Origin: Megaleporinus macrocephalus
Lineage: Eukaryota; Chordata; Actinopteri; Characiformes; Anostomidae
Length of the DNA stretch: 64,000 nucleotides
Assembly (NCBI GenBank): GCA_021613375.1
Contig: CM038719.1
Coordinates: forward strand, 5,934,390 to 5,998,389
Direction: 5' to 3'
Positions 12,064 to 62,301 of the stretch are shown here, in pieces. Position 1 is the stretch's first letter. Each line of letters begins with the position of its first letter. The notes under the pieces are model-generated. The model was not told where the DNA came from, made no database searches, and saw only the letters and a program-made list of their open reading frames with translations. The translations under genes and the position numbers were made by a program.

Positions 12064-13500
12064 ACTTTATCTAGAACCAGTCAAAACACACACCTTGAGT
12101 CACACAACCTCTTCTGTGTACAGGATTCTCCACAGATCAGCCAGATCATTATAACCGCCTCCTTGTTTCTACAATATCTGTTTAGAACCCAGTCCGTTTT
12201 AAAGATTAGGTTATGGATCCTGTATGGCTGCTGATTTATTGTATATGCACCAAAGTGTGTGGGCTGATCAGTCATGATGAGATAAGCTGGATGGGGGAGG
12301 GGGGTGGAGGGGGTTAACCATGTACATATATTTTGGCGTGCAGCATGTTCCTTCCCCCGACAGCAGGCCGAGGTTAGGGCTGGAGTTCATTTTGGGTGTC
12401 AGACTGCTGTGTTTATCGCTCCCGCAGAGCCGGCGGGGCTGAAAGCGAGCTCCCGGTACGTACACATTAACATGCCACATGGCCTGGAGACATGCCCCGT
12501 TACGAGGTGTCGGAGTGTAGGCGGACTCTGCGGAGCTCAAACCGTTTCGACACTCTTCCCCATAGACCGTCTGCTCCAGACACACACCCAACCTGTTTGA
12601 GGTCTGGGCTGCATAGTTTTCAGGCTCAACTCAGAGCCTGCACATCCTCTCCACACCTACAGATGTTTGATTATTCTTATGATACCTACCATACCATCAA
12701 CCATAACATTAAACCACCTCCCTGTATCTACACTCACTGTCCACTGTATCAGCTCCACTGACCATACAGGAGCTCCACTTACAGACTGTAGTTCATCTGA
12801 TTCTCTGTACACTTTATTACTCTGTTCTTTAATGATCAGGTCCCCCACAGGACCACCACAGAGCAGGTACTATCTGGATGGGGGGTCATTCTCAGCACTG
12901 CAGTGATGCTGCTGGAGTGTTTAAACACCTCAGTGTCACTGCTGGACTGAGAATCGTCCACCAACCAAAACTATCCAGACAGCAGTGTCCTGTGGGCGGC
13001 GTCCTGTGTCCACTGATGAAGAACTAGAGGAACACAAACTGTGCAGCAGCAGATGAGCTACTGTCTCTGACTTTACATCTACAAGGTGGACCAGCAAGTA
13101 GTAGGAGTGTCTAATAGAGTGGGCAGTGAGTGGACACAGTGTTTAAACACTCCCGCAGCAGCACTGCTGTGTTTGATCCACTCACACCAGCGCAACACAT
13201 GCTAACACACCACCCTCACGTCAGTGTCACTGCAGTGCTGAGAATGATCCACCTCCCTAATAGTATCTGCTCTGTGGTGGTCCTGTGGGGGTCCTGATCA
13301 TTAAAGAACAGAGTAATAAAGTATACAGAGAATCAGATGAACTACAGTCTGTAAGTGTAGCTCCTGTATAGTCAGTGGAGCTGATACAGTGGACAGTGAG
13401 TGTAGATACAAGGTGTTAGTTTAATGATCTGGCTGATCTGTGGAGAATCCTGGTTGTGTGATTCAAGGTGTGTGATTGAACTGGTTCTAGATAAAGTGCA
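12064..13500. mobile_element. Long fold-back (long terminal inverted repeat) DNA element
   Basis: The right part (about 13200-13500) is the imperfect reverse complement of two left segments. The first is 12064-12165, with actttatctagaaccagt, cacaaccgcct-like and cagatcagccagatcatta. The second is about 12690-12960, with acactcactgtccactgtat, tgtagttcatctgattctct and cattctcagcactgcagtga. The two left segments are separated by about 520 bases (12170-12690) with no partner on the right. No transposase is visible, so this is a non-autonomous element. Partial copies lie at 39835-40215 and 47705-47965. Superfamily uncertain. Confidence 0.75.
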
Positions 13501-13504
13501 TGAC

Positions 13505-13875
13505 AGAACTATGCCCATAGTTCTGATTAATTGTTTAAAAGTCTTAATCTGATCAGTAAGTGTGTGTTCTTCAGTAAGAACAGCAGATCTGATTAGATCA
13601 GATATAAATAATCAGACATACAATACAAAGTAACATGAATATCTTATTGTGAGAGAAGTAGATCAGATCTTGAGCTCCAGTTTGAAGAACAAAGTTAGGT
13701 TCCAGATTTCTCCTGGACGCCCCAGACATTGTATGAATGTGTTCAGTTCCTTCAGCAGCAAATCTTGATTTAGCTTAATGAAGTACTGAGCAGTCAAAGC
13801 AGGTATTAGATGAGAACTGTAAATAATACTGGGTTGTTTATAGAAGGAGAAGCTTGGAAAGGGTTAAATAAAGCA
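13505..13875. repeat. Interspersed repeat, inverted copy at 48.4-48.7 kb
   Basis: About 350 bases recur in reverse complement at 48415-48715. Shared landmarks include gagctccagtttgaagaac, tttctcctggacg and gctcagtacttcattaagct on the other strand. No coding potential. It is probably a non-autonomous mobile element of unknown type. Its two copies sit on either side of the gene start, one upstream and one in intron 4. Confidence 0.8.
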
Positions 13876-14339
13876 AAATATGTATGTAAAAGATCTACTT
13901 ACTGTATTAATACTGTTAATATTTAATAATAAAGTGTATTTCTGAATAAAAAAAGCTTCCTGTTTGGAAAAAATAGCTTTTTGATTATAATAATGCAGTA
14001 CTGTGTGTGACAGTGAAGAACTTTTTATAAGTTTAATGAACTTCCATATAACAGAAGCTCTGCAGTGGTTCTTCTACAGCATCAATCAAAGAACCTTTTT
14101 GTGGCACCTTATTTTAGGGCACTATTTAGGCTGTGTCTGAAACCAGGCTCTGTTCACTGTATGGTGCACTATTTTGAGCTATAATCAGAGCTACACCATA
14201 TTCACTATATTGGCAGTAAGCCAAACAAAACCTGGGTCTGAGTCCAGTTTAGTATTTGGTGCACAGTTTTTGAGATCAATTGTTTTGTAAGGGGAAAAAA
14301 CATAGTCTGGAAGATCCAGTGCCATCAAACAATCCCACA
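13876..14339. other. AT-rich spacer, no gene seen
   Basis: AT-rich single-copy-looking sequence without a supported feature. At about 14115-14280 it contains phrases such as ggtgcactattttgagct that read like degenerate repeat sequence, but no partner was found in the window. Confidence 0.4.
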
Positions 14340-15495
14340 GTGCACTGCAAGTAGACAGTAAACACTACACTCACTGCAGATTCATACTGGATTAATATAA
14401 CTCCACAGTTATTACTTTCAGACTGCAAACAGTACACACACTGCAGATTCATACTGGAATAAACCCCACAGTTATTACTGCCAGACTGTTAACACTACAC
14501 ACACTGCAGACTCATACTGGATTATTAGATTCATACAGTTATTACTGCCAGTCTGTATAAACTACACACACTGCAGATTCATACTGGATTAAAATTATTC
14601 TACAGTTATTACTGTCAGACTGTAAACACTACACACACTGCAGATTCATACCGGAATAAACCACCCCACAGTTATTACTGTTAGACTGTAAACACTACAC
14701 ACACTGCAGATTCATACTGGAATAAACCACCCCACAGTTATTACTGTTAGACTGTAAACACTACACACACTGCAGATTCATACTGGATTAAAATCACTCC
14801 AGAGTTATTACTGTAAACACTACACACACTGCAGATTCATACTGGATTAAAATCACTCCACAGTTATTACTGTAAACACTACACACACTGCATATTCATA
14901 CTGGATTAAAATCACTCCACAGTTATTACTCTCAGACTGTAAACACTACACACACTGCATATTCATACTGGATTAAAATCACTCCACAGTTATTACTCTC
15001 AGACTGTAAACACTACACACACTTCAGACTCATACTGGATTAAAATCACTCCAGAGTTATTAATGTAAACACTACACACACTGCAGATTCATACTGGATT
15101 ATTAAAATTATACAGTTTCTACTGCCAGTCTGTATAAACTACACACACTGCAGATTCATACTGGATTATAATCACTCCACAGTTATTACTGCCATACTGT
15201 TAACACTACACACACTGCAGATTCATACTGGATTATAATCACTCCACAGTTATTACTGCCATACTGTTAACACTACACACACTGCAGATTCATACTGGAT
15301 TAAATCACTCCACAGTTATTACTGTAAACACTACACACACTGCAGATTCATACTGGATTAAAATCCTTTGACACTTATTAGTGTCAGATGGTAAATACTA
15401 CACACACTGCAGATTCATACTGAATTATTAGGTTCATACAGTTATTACTGCCAGTCTGTATAAACTACACACACTGCAGATTCATACTGGATTAC
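14340..15495. repeat. 67-bp tandem array, first copy
   Basis: About 18 copies of a 65-67-bp unit containing cactgcagattcatactgga and ccacagttattactgtcaga. Some units lack the tcagactg part or have a different linker (attattagattcataca). The array ends in tccatgaaacattagaaaac, and the same ending closes the second array at 17180. Confidence 0.93.
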
Positions 15496-16255
15496 AATCA
15501 TTCCATGAAACATTAGAAAACCAGTGCATGGCATTAGAAACTCTGTTTAGCTGGAGTAATGAGGTGAGTTGGAAGCAGAACAGCAGGTAATTGTTCTTGT
15601 CTTCCAATCCAGGTGCACAGATCCCAACCAATCCCAAAGCTGTGCTGCAGCATTACCCAGCATCCCCTGCTGTAACAACATCCAATACTGACTCACCAAC
15701 ATTCTGCTTTGGCTGTTGTTCACTGGCAGCAATGCTCTCATCTACTTTCCTGTCTATTTTATTTTATAATCGTTCTTCCCGGTCATTAAACTATTCTCAG
15801 CCGTTTCTCAATAAAACAGGAAAATAATCCAGCGTCGTCTGCAGCGAGCATTAATCCCTTCCCCGAGCAGACTTTATCATATTCATACCGAGTAAAAATA
15901 GCAGGCAGTGTGTCACCATCAAGCCGGTGAGACGCGGTGACGCAGAGTGAACCCGAGCACATCAAAACCAAAACGCTCCTCCATCATGTTTTCCAGTGGT
16001 CCTGCTCTGACGGCTCAGCTGTGCCAGTGTAAGCCCACGTCTTCTTGTTATGGAGGAGAGTAATTTTCCATTATGCAACTGAAATCCCCCTGTTTGACTT
16101 GCTGAGCGTCTCTGGTTCAGTCACACCCTGCACAGCTACACAACTGAACAACTGTGCGGCTCCTTATTTACAACACTTCACTCACACTCAACCTGATCTG
16201 ATCTCAGGACAGGAGTTCAAAAACATGTCCCATATGTATTTTTTGTATACAGTCA
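15496..16255. other. Spacer between the two 67-bp arrays, partly duplicated
   Basis: Bases 15496-15690 (ccaaagctgtgctgcagcat, cagcatcccctgctgtaaca and the preceding gaaacattagaaaac) recur at 17185-17310. The rest (15690-16255) is single-copy in the window and richer in CpG. Open frames of 60-97 codons overlap on both strands, and I recognise no protein in them. Confidence 0.6.
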
Positions 16256-17184
16256 TAAACAGAAGTTTAAACACTACATACACTGCAGATTCATACTGGA
16301 TTAAAATCACTCCACAGTTATTACTGTCAGACTGTTAACATTGCACACACTGCAGATTCATACTGGATTAAAATCACTCCACAGTTATTACTGTCAGACT
16401 GTAAACACTACACACACTGCAGATTCATACTGGAATAAAATCACTCCACAGTTATTACTGTCAGACTGTAAACACTACACACACTGCAGATTCATACTGG
16501 ATTATTAGATTCATACAGTTATTACAGTCAGACTGTTAACACTGCACACACTGCAGATTCATACTGGATTATTAGATTCATACAGTTATTACTGTCAGAC
16601 TGTTAACACTGCACACACTGCAGATTCATACTGGATTATTAGAGTCATACGGTTATTACTGTCAGACTGTTAACACTACACACCCTGGAGATTCATACTG
16701 GATTAAAAACACTCCACGATATTACTGTTATACTGTAAACACTACACACACAGCAGATTCATACTGGATTAAAAGCACTCCACAATTATTACTGTCAGAC
16801 TATAGACACTACACACACTGCAGATTCATACTGGATTTTTGTATTTATAAATTTATTGCTGCCAGTCGGTATGAACTGCACACACTGCAGATTCATACTG
16901 GATTAAAATCACTCCACAGTTATTGCTGTCAGGCTGTTAACACTACACACACTCCAAATTCATACTGGATTAACATCACTGCACAGTTATTACTGTCAGA
17001 CTGTAAACACTACACACGCTGCAGATTCATACTGGATCAAAATCACTCCACAGTTATTACAGTTAGACTGTAAACACTACACACACTGCAGATTCATACT
17101 GGATCAAAATCACTCCACAGTTATTACAGTTAGACTGTAAACACTACACACACTGCAGATTCATACTGGATCAAAATCACTCCA
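16256..17184. repeat. 67-bp tandem array, second copy
   Basis: About 14 copies of the same 67-bp unit as at 14340-15495. The spacing of 67 bases is seen directly between successive agattcatac motifs at 16421 and 16488. It ends with the same tccatgaaacattagaaaac junction, which suggests that array and flank were duplicated together. Confidence 0.93.
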
Positions 17185-17780
17185 TGAAACATTAGAAAAC
17201 CCGTATATGATATTAGAAACTTTATTTAGAAATGAGTTTGTTCAATCAATCCCAAAGCTGTGCTGAAGCATTACCCAGCATCCCCTGCTGTAACAACATC
17301 CAATGCTAATAGATGTACCAAAGAGATACTCAGCAATACATACAATAACATAAGAGATGAATACGGGGGTCAAGTTCAATCCATGTTGTGCATCAGGAGG
17401 GGTTTGCTTAGCTTGTGCATCAAAGGGTTAAATGTGCAATGTATATTAAACAGAATGTCCAATTAATTTACACTTAGAAAAACAAATAAATATGTGATTT
17501 GATTGGCTGTTTAAAACCTCTATGTCTTTATATCACACAGTCACACGCTCACCATTACACATACAGACGGATGCAGGTGTCTGATCTGAGCTGATTTCTC
17601 AACATTATGCAACAGATTTAAACTCTCTTTTATCCTCAGTATGATCCAGCTATTAAACAGAGACTAGACCTATATTATTAACTGTTTAACCCATTCACCT
17701 ACCAGACATACCACACACACTAAGGCTCATCATTCATAAACATGAAACACAACGTAAACCAAGTCATTCTGAAGTTATAG
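17185..17780. other. Duplicated flank, then unique spacer
   Basis: Bases 17185-17310 match the flank at 15496-15690. From 17311 to 17780 nothing repetitive or coding is recognised. Confidence 0.5.
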
Positions 17781-17782
17781 GA

Positions 17783-19020
17783 GTGAAGAATGGAAGGCTG
17801 GACCCACCAGTAGAGTCTTGGTCACTTAGAGGGGTTACCATAGCAATTGTCCTAGCAACACCTCAGCACCCACCTGGCATAGGAATGGCTGAGCAAAAAC
17901 TAGAAAACCATAACAAAGGTCTAATAAAACATCAGCAACTACCTCGGATTCCAGTGAAAATGGTTATTAACACTTTAGCACCCACCTGGAATAGCATAGC
18001 AAACTCTGAGCAACACTGTAGAAACCACCTGGGAAAGCCTAACCTTAAAAACATGGCTGAGCAAAACCTTAGAAACCACATGGAATACCATAGCAAAAGG
18101 GTTAGCAACACATTAGCACCCACCTGGGAAAACAACAGCCTGGCAACATGTTAGAAATCACCCTGGAAAGCCTAACAATGGCCTAGCGAAACCCTAAAGA
18201 ACTTTAGCACCCACCTGGGAAAGCATAGCAATGGCTGAGCAACCCTTTAGCACCTACATTGGAAACCTTAGGAACAGTCTTGCAACACTTTGGCAACCAT
18301 CTGGGAAAGCCTAAAAATGTAAGACTTTAAAAACTACCCAGGAAACCATAACAAAGGTCTAGCAAACCATTAGCTACTACCTCGGATTCCAGTGAAAATG
18401 GCTATTAACACTTTAGAACCCACCTGGAATAGCATAGCAATCTCTGAGCAACACTGTAGAAACCACCTGGGAAAGCCTAACCGTAAAAACTGGCTGAGCA
18501 AAACCTTAAAAACCACATGGAATACCGTAACAAAGGTTTAGCAACACATTAGCACCCACCTGGGAAAACAACAGCTTGGCAACAAATCACCCTGGAAAGC
18601 CTAACAATGGCCCTAAAATCTTTAGCACCCACCTGGGAAAGGATAGCAATGGCTGAGCAACCCTTTAGCACCCACATTGGAAACTTTAGGAACAGTCTTG
18701 CAACAACCATCTGGGAAAGCCTAACAATGGGCTAGCAAAACCTTAAAAACCACCTAGGAAACCATAACAAAGGTCTAGCAACCACCTGGGATTATAATGG
18801 CTAGCGACACTTTAGCACCCACATTGGAAACCTTAGGAACAGTCTTGCAACACTTTGGCAAACATCTGGGAAAGCCTAAAAACGTAAAACCTTAAAAACT
18901 ACCTGGGAAACCATAACAAAGGTCTAGCAAAACATTAGCAACCACCTGGGATTATAAAGGAAAATGGCTAGTTTCTAGCATCCACATGGGATAGCATACC
19001 AACAGCCTAGCAACCACTTA
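17783..19020. repeat. Diverged ~40-bp tandem repeat
   Basis: Irregular copies built from cacccacctgggaaagc, ctaacaatggcctagc and aaaccataacaaaggtctag. A larger block of several hundred bases is duplicated: 17895-18290 resembles 18330-18710, sharing ctcggattccagtgaaaatg. The open frames here (123 codons plus, 67 minus) are repeat artefacts. Confidence 0.85.
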
Positions 19021-19429
19021 CAGCTACTGCTTTGTTGAACTTAAAGTGTGTTCACAAATTTGAAAATGGCCACAAATCCAGGCTTTTGGCTGTTTGAGGT
19101 TATAAACCACAAATGTATGCAGTGGCCCGAAGCGATACACAGCCACACAGAAAACCCTCCTCTGCTTCTCGGAACGCATGCTTCTTGTACCAGCATGTCT
19201 CATTTTCAGTGAAGATTCAGGGAAAGAGGTCACATAGCCGGTCATCTAACAAACAACTGTGTGGTTAATTACAGTGATAGTAAAGAGGAGAGGCTGAAAT
19301 CTCTCCACACAAAACCAACAGCAATCCCACATACAGTACAGAGTCAGTAACGTTTAGACATGACACCACAGGCCCAACGTCTGGAATCAACACCGACTCT
19401 GCACAAATAATCAGGAGGATGTTCATGAA
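19021..19429. other. Short unique spacer
   Basis: Single-copy-looking sequence. A minus-strand open frame of 73 codons (19024-19245) has no recognisable domain and is not called. Confidence 0.4.
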
Positions 19430-22400
19430 GTTATGTTCACGAAAGCGAACCCCGATTGGTTGATAAGTGGGGAATACAGTCTATAATTCTTCGACAAGTG
19501 ATGAACAGAGTCTACGATTGGCTGACAAGTGAGGAACACAGTCTCTGATTGGTTGATAAGTGAGGAACACATTCCCTGATTGGTCGACCAGTGGGGAACA
19601 CAGTCTATGATTGGTCTATAAGGGAGAAACATAGTCTATGATTGGTCTACAAGTGAGGAACACAGTCTATGATTGGTCTATAAGTGAGGAACACAGTCTA
19701 TAATTGTTCTATAAGTGAGGAACACAGTCTATGATTGGTCTATAAGTGAGAAACACAGTCTATGATTGGTCTATAAGTGAGGAACACTTGTCCGGCCTTG
19801 TCTGATTTTCAGTATTTACCTACATACGCAGAGAAAACAATCCTGATTGGGTGATTTTCTGATTTTTTAAACTGTGAAATATGAGCATTACTAAGGAACA
19901 CAGTCATTAATTGGTCGACAAGTGAGGAACACAGTCTATAATTGGTCGACAAGTGAGGAACACAGTCTATGATTGGTCGACAAGTGAGGAACACAGTCTA
20001 TGATTGGTCTATAAGTGAAAAACACAGTAATTGATTGGTCTATAAGTGAAAACACAGCCTATGATTGGTTGATAAGTGAGAAACACAGTCTAAGATCAGT
20101 CTATAAGTGAGGAACACAGTCTATAATCGGTCTATAAGTGAGGAACACAGTCTATAATTGGTCTATAAGTGGAAAAACAGTCTATGATTGGTCTACAAGT
20201 GAGGAACACAGTCTATTAATGGTCTGTAAGGGAGAAACACAGTCTATGATTGGTTTTTAAGTGAGGAACACAGTCTATTATTGGTCTGTAAGTGAGAAAC
20301 ACAGTCTATGATTGGTCTATAAGTGAGGAACACAGTCTATAATTGTTCTATAAGTGAGAAACACAGTCTATGATTGGTCTATAAGTGAGGAACACTTGTC
20401 CGGCCTTGTCTGATTTTCAGTATTTACCTACATACGCAGAGAAAATAATCCTGATTGGGTGATTTTCTAATTTTTTAAACTGTGAAATATTAGCATTACT
20501 AAGGAACACAGTCATTAATTGGTCAACAAGTGAGGAACGCAGTCTATAATTGGTCGACAAGTGAAGAACACAGTTTATGATTGGTCTATAAGTGAGAAAC
20601 ACAGTATTTGATTGGTCTATAAGTGAGAAACACATTCCATTATTGGTCTATAAGTGAGGAACACAGTCGATGATTAGTCTATAAGTGAGAAACACAGTCT
20701 ATTATTGGTCTATAAATGAAGAACATAGTCTATGATTGGTTGACAAGTGAGGAACACAGTCTATAATTGGTCGACAAGTGAGGAACACAGTCTATGATTG
20801 GTCTATAAGTGAGAAACACAGTCTGTGATTGGTCTATAAGTGAGGAACACTTGTCCGGCCTGTCTGATTTTCAGTATTTACCTATATATGCAGAGAAAAC
20901 AATCCTGATTGGGTGATTTTTTAAACTGTGAAATATTAGCATTACTAAGGAACACAGTCATTAATTGGTCAACAAGTGAGGAACGCAGTAATTGATTGGT
21001 CTATAAGTGAGAAACACAGTCTATTATTGGTCTATAAGTGAAGAACATAGTCTATGATTGGTTGACAAGTGAGGAACACAGTCTATAATTGGTCGACAAG
21101 TGAGGAACACAGTCTATGATTGGTCTATAAGTGAGAAACACAGTAATTGATTGGTCTATAAGTGAGAAACACGTTCTATTATTGGTCTATAAGTGAGGAA
21201 CACAGTCTATGATTGGTCTATAAGTGAGAAACACAGTAATTGATTGGTCTATAAGTGAGAAACACATTCTATTATTGGTCTATAAGTGAGGAACATAGTC
21301 TATGATTGGTCGACAAGTGAGGAACACAGTCTATAATTGGTTGACAAGTGAGGAACACAGTCTATGATTGGTCTATAAGTGAGAAACGCAGTCTAATATT
21401 GGTCTATAAGTGAGGAACACAGTCTATGATTGGTCTATAAGTGAGGAATACAGTCTATGATTAGTCTATAAGTGAGAAACAGTCTATTATTGGTCTATAA
21501 GTGAAGAACACAGTATATTATTGGTCTATAAGTGAAAACACAGTCTATGATTGGTCTATAAGTGAGGAACACAGTCTATGATCGGTCTATAAGTGAGGAA
21601 CACAGTCTATGATTGGTCTATAAGTGAGAAACACAGTCTATGATTGGTCTATACATGAGGAACACAGTCTATGATTGGTCTATAAGTGAGAAACACAGTC
21701 TATTATTGGTCATTAAGTGAGGAACACAGTCTATGATCGGTCTATAAGGGAGAAACACAGTCTATTATTGGTCTTTAGGTGAGGAACACAGTCTATGATT
21801 GGTCTATAAGTGAGGAACACAGTCTTTGTTTGGTCTTTAAGTGAGGAACACAGTCTATGATCAGTCTATAAGGGAGAAACACAGTCTATTATTGGTCATT
21901 AAGTGAGGAACACAGTCTATGATCAGTCTATAAGGGAGAAACACAGTCTATTATTGGTCATTAAGTGAGGAACACAGTCTATGATCGGTCTATAAGGGAG
22001 AAACACAGTCTATTATTGGTCTTTAAGTGAGGAACAGTCTATGATCAGTCTATAAGGGAGAAACACAGTCTATTGTTGGTCTTTAAGTGAGGAACACAGT
22101 CTATGATCGGTCTATAAGGGAGAAACACAGTCTATTATTGGTCTTTAAGTGAGGAACACAGTCTATGATTGGTCTATAAGTGAGGAACACAGTCTATGAT
22201 TGGTCTATAAGGAAGAAACACAGTCTATTATTGGTCTTTAAGTGAGGAACACAGTCTATGATTGGTCTATAATGGAAGAAACACAGTCTATTATTTGTCT
22301 TTAAGTGAGGAACACAGTCTATTATTGGTCTATAAGTGAGAAACACAGTCTATGATCGGTCTATAAGGGAGAAACACAGTCTATTATTGGTCTATAAGTG

Positions 22401-23330
22401 AGAAACACAGTCTATGATTGGTCTATAAGTGAGAAACACAGTAATTGATTGGTCTATAAGTGAGAAACACATTCTATGATTGGTGTATAAGGGAGAAACA
22501 CAGTCTATGATTGGTCTATAAGTGAGAAACACAGTAATTGATTGGTCTATAAGTGAGAAACACAGTCTATGATTGGTGTATAAGGGAGAAACACAGTCTA
22601 TTATTGGTCTTTAAGTGAGAAACACAGTCTATTATTGGTCTATAAGTGAGAAACACAGTCTATGATTGGTCTATAAGTGAGAAACACAGTAATTGATTGG
22701 TCTATAAGTGAGGAACACAGTCTATGATTGGTCTATAAGTGAGAAACACAGTCTATGATTGGTCTATAAGTGAGAAACACAGTAATTGATTGGTCTATAA
22801 GTGAGAAACACATTCTATGATTGGTGTATAAGGGAGAAACACAGTCTATTATTGGTCTTTAAGTGAGGAACACAGTCTATTATTGGTCTATAAGTGAGAA
22901 ACACAGTCTATGATTGGTCTATAAGTGAGAAACACAGTAATTGATTGGTCTATAAGTGAGAAACACAGTCTATGATTGGTGTATAAGGGAGAAACACAGT
23001 CTATTATTGGTCTTTAAGTGAGGAACACAGTCTATTATTGGTCTATAAGTGAGAAACACAGTCTATGATTGGTGTATAAGGGAGAAACACAGTCTATTAT
23101 TGGTCTTTAAGTGAGGAACACAGTCTATTATTGGTCTATAAGTGAGAAACACAGTCTATGATTGGTCTATAAGTGAGAAACACAGTAACTGATTGGTCTA
23201 TAAGTGAGGAACACAGTCTATGATTGGTGTATAAGGGAGAAACACAGTCTATGATTGGTCTATAAGTGAGGAACACAGTCTATGATTGGTCTATAAGTGA
23301 GGAACACTTGTCCGGCCTTGTCTGATTTTC
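19430..23330. repeat. 31-bp array rich in CCAAT boxes, with an embedded ~130-bp block
   Basis: About 110 copies of a 31-bp unit containing tgattggtctataagtgagg. The 31-base step is seen at 21606 and 21637. Four times (about 19787, 20394, 20848 and 23307) the array is interrupted by a block of roughly 130 bases beginning cacttgtccggcc and containing cagtatttacctacatacgc. Many units carry TGATTGGTC, the reverse of the CCAAT-box consensus bound by NF-Y. The array lies 1.6-5.5 kb upstream of the transporter's first coding exon. A regulatory role is inference only. Confidence 0.95.
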
Positions 23331-23640
23331 AGTATTTACCTACATACGCAGAGGAAACAGTGCTGATTGGGTGATTTTCTGATTTTTTAACAGTGAAATA
23401 CGAGCATTACTACAGTTCTGGTGTTTATGGCGTACAGTTCAAATACAGTGAGTGTGATGATTATATGATTATATAATTACACATGGGTTTAAGTCATTGC
23501 AGGTTGCTGACTGCATTACTGGAATCCATGGAACTCAGTGAATAACAGTACAGCGATACAGCACACAGTCAAAACCTCATTCCTCAGAGTGTTTAAACCT
23601 GAAAACAGGGTGCGGGTGTGGCTTTGACTGTGTCTGTGGC
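23331..23640. other. Unique spacer upstream of the GA block
   Basis: About 300 bases with no recognised feature, between the CCAAT array and the purine block. A proximal promoter element could lie here or just downstream, but no TATA box is clear enough to mark. Confidence 0.4.
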
Positions 23641-23654
23641 GTGTGTGTGTGTGT

Positions 23655-23725
<71 letters not shown>

Positions 23726-23854
23726 AAAGAAAACAAACAGAAGGAGAGAGTATATGGAGAGAAATGAAAGTGAAAACCTTGAGGAAAAGCAGAAGAGGAG
23801 ACAACAAACAGAGGGTGATAGAGACAGGGAGGAGAAAAGAGACAAAGAAACACA

Positions 23855-23891
<37 letters not shown>

Positions 23892-24036
23892 AGAAAGAGG
23901 TTGGTCCAGAAGGAATTGCACCCATTTTCACAAGGAGGAGAGAAAGAGAGAGAGAGGAAGAGAGAGAAAGAAAGAGAAAGAGATAACAAGAGAGGGAATC
24001 TTAAACAAAACATCAACACGTAAGAGCTCAGTGAGC

Positions 24037-24075
<39 letters not shown>

Positions 24076-24125
24076 AATAAAAGAGAGGTGGGTCCAGAAG
24101 GACTTGCAGCCATTTTCACAAGGAG

Positions 24126-24163
<38 letters not shown>

Positions 24164-24253
24164 AAGAGCTGGCCCAAAAGGACTTGCACCCTAAACCTAG
24201 ACGTGTACCAACCTAAACTGAGACTAAGAGAGAGAGAGAGGAAGAGAGAGAGA

Positions 24254-24322
<69 letters not shown>

Positions 24323-24461
24323 GGTCCAAAAGGACTTACACCCACCTTCACAAAGAGGGGAGAGAGAAAGTCTTAAATAGAACAGCTGTCCCAACCTGAG
24401 CTCAGAGGGTGAGACAGAGAATGAGAGGGAACGAGAGAGAGAGAGAGGGAGAGGGAGAGGA

Positions 24462-24495
<34 letters not shown>

Positions 24496-24737
24496 GGCCC
24501 TAAAGAACTTGCACCCACCTTCACAGAGACAGTCTTAAATAGAACAGCTGTCCCAACCTGAGCTCAGAGACACAGAAAGAAAAAGAGAGAGACAGAGAGA
24601 GAAAGAGAGACACAGAAAGAAAGAGAGACAGAGAGAGAAAGAGAGAGACAGAGAGAAAAAGAGAGACAGAGAGAGAAAGAGAGAGACAGAGAGAAAAAGA
24701 GAGAGACAGAGAGAGAAAGAAAGTGAGAGAGAGAAAG

Positions 24738-24782
<45 letters not shown>
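23641..24782 (+). repeat. Purine-rich (GA)n block directly upstream of exon 1
   Basis: Long (GA)n runs on the + strand (for example 23655-23722, 24038-24072 and 24260-24318) are separated by copies of a conserved linker with gtccagaaggacttgcaccc and ttcacaaggaggg. In the 3' half a second linker, cagctgtcccaacctgagct, appears twice (about 24381 and 24545). The block is therefore a higher-order repeat of GA tract plus linker. It ends about 160 bases before the start codon and may lie in the promoter or 5' UTR. Open frames full of RE or SL repeats are artefacts. Confidence 0.9.
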
Positions 24783-24788
<6 letters not shown>

Positions 24789-24942
24789 TCTCAGCTGTGA
24801 AACGGAGACTAATCAGAGATTGAGAGTCAGACTAAACTGGTATTCAGTGGATTTTGTGGAAGAAGAGTCTTGAATACGTTTAAAGGGAAAGTGTGGACAG
24901 TGGAGAAGAAGAGCAGGCAGGAGGAGAAGAGACGGACTCTGG

Positions 24943-62301
<37,359 letters not shown>

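Noticed and set aside
12268..12600. Overlapping open frames of about 100 codons on both strands
   Set aside because: They lie in the unpaired insert of a fold-back element, overlap each other, and show no recognisable domain or splice context. The insert itself is kept as a finding.
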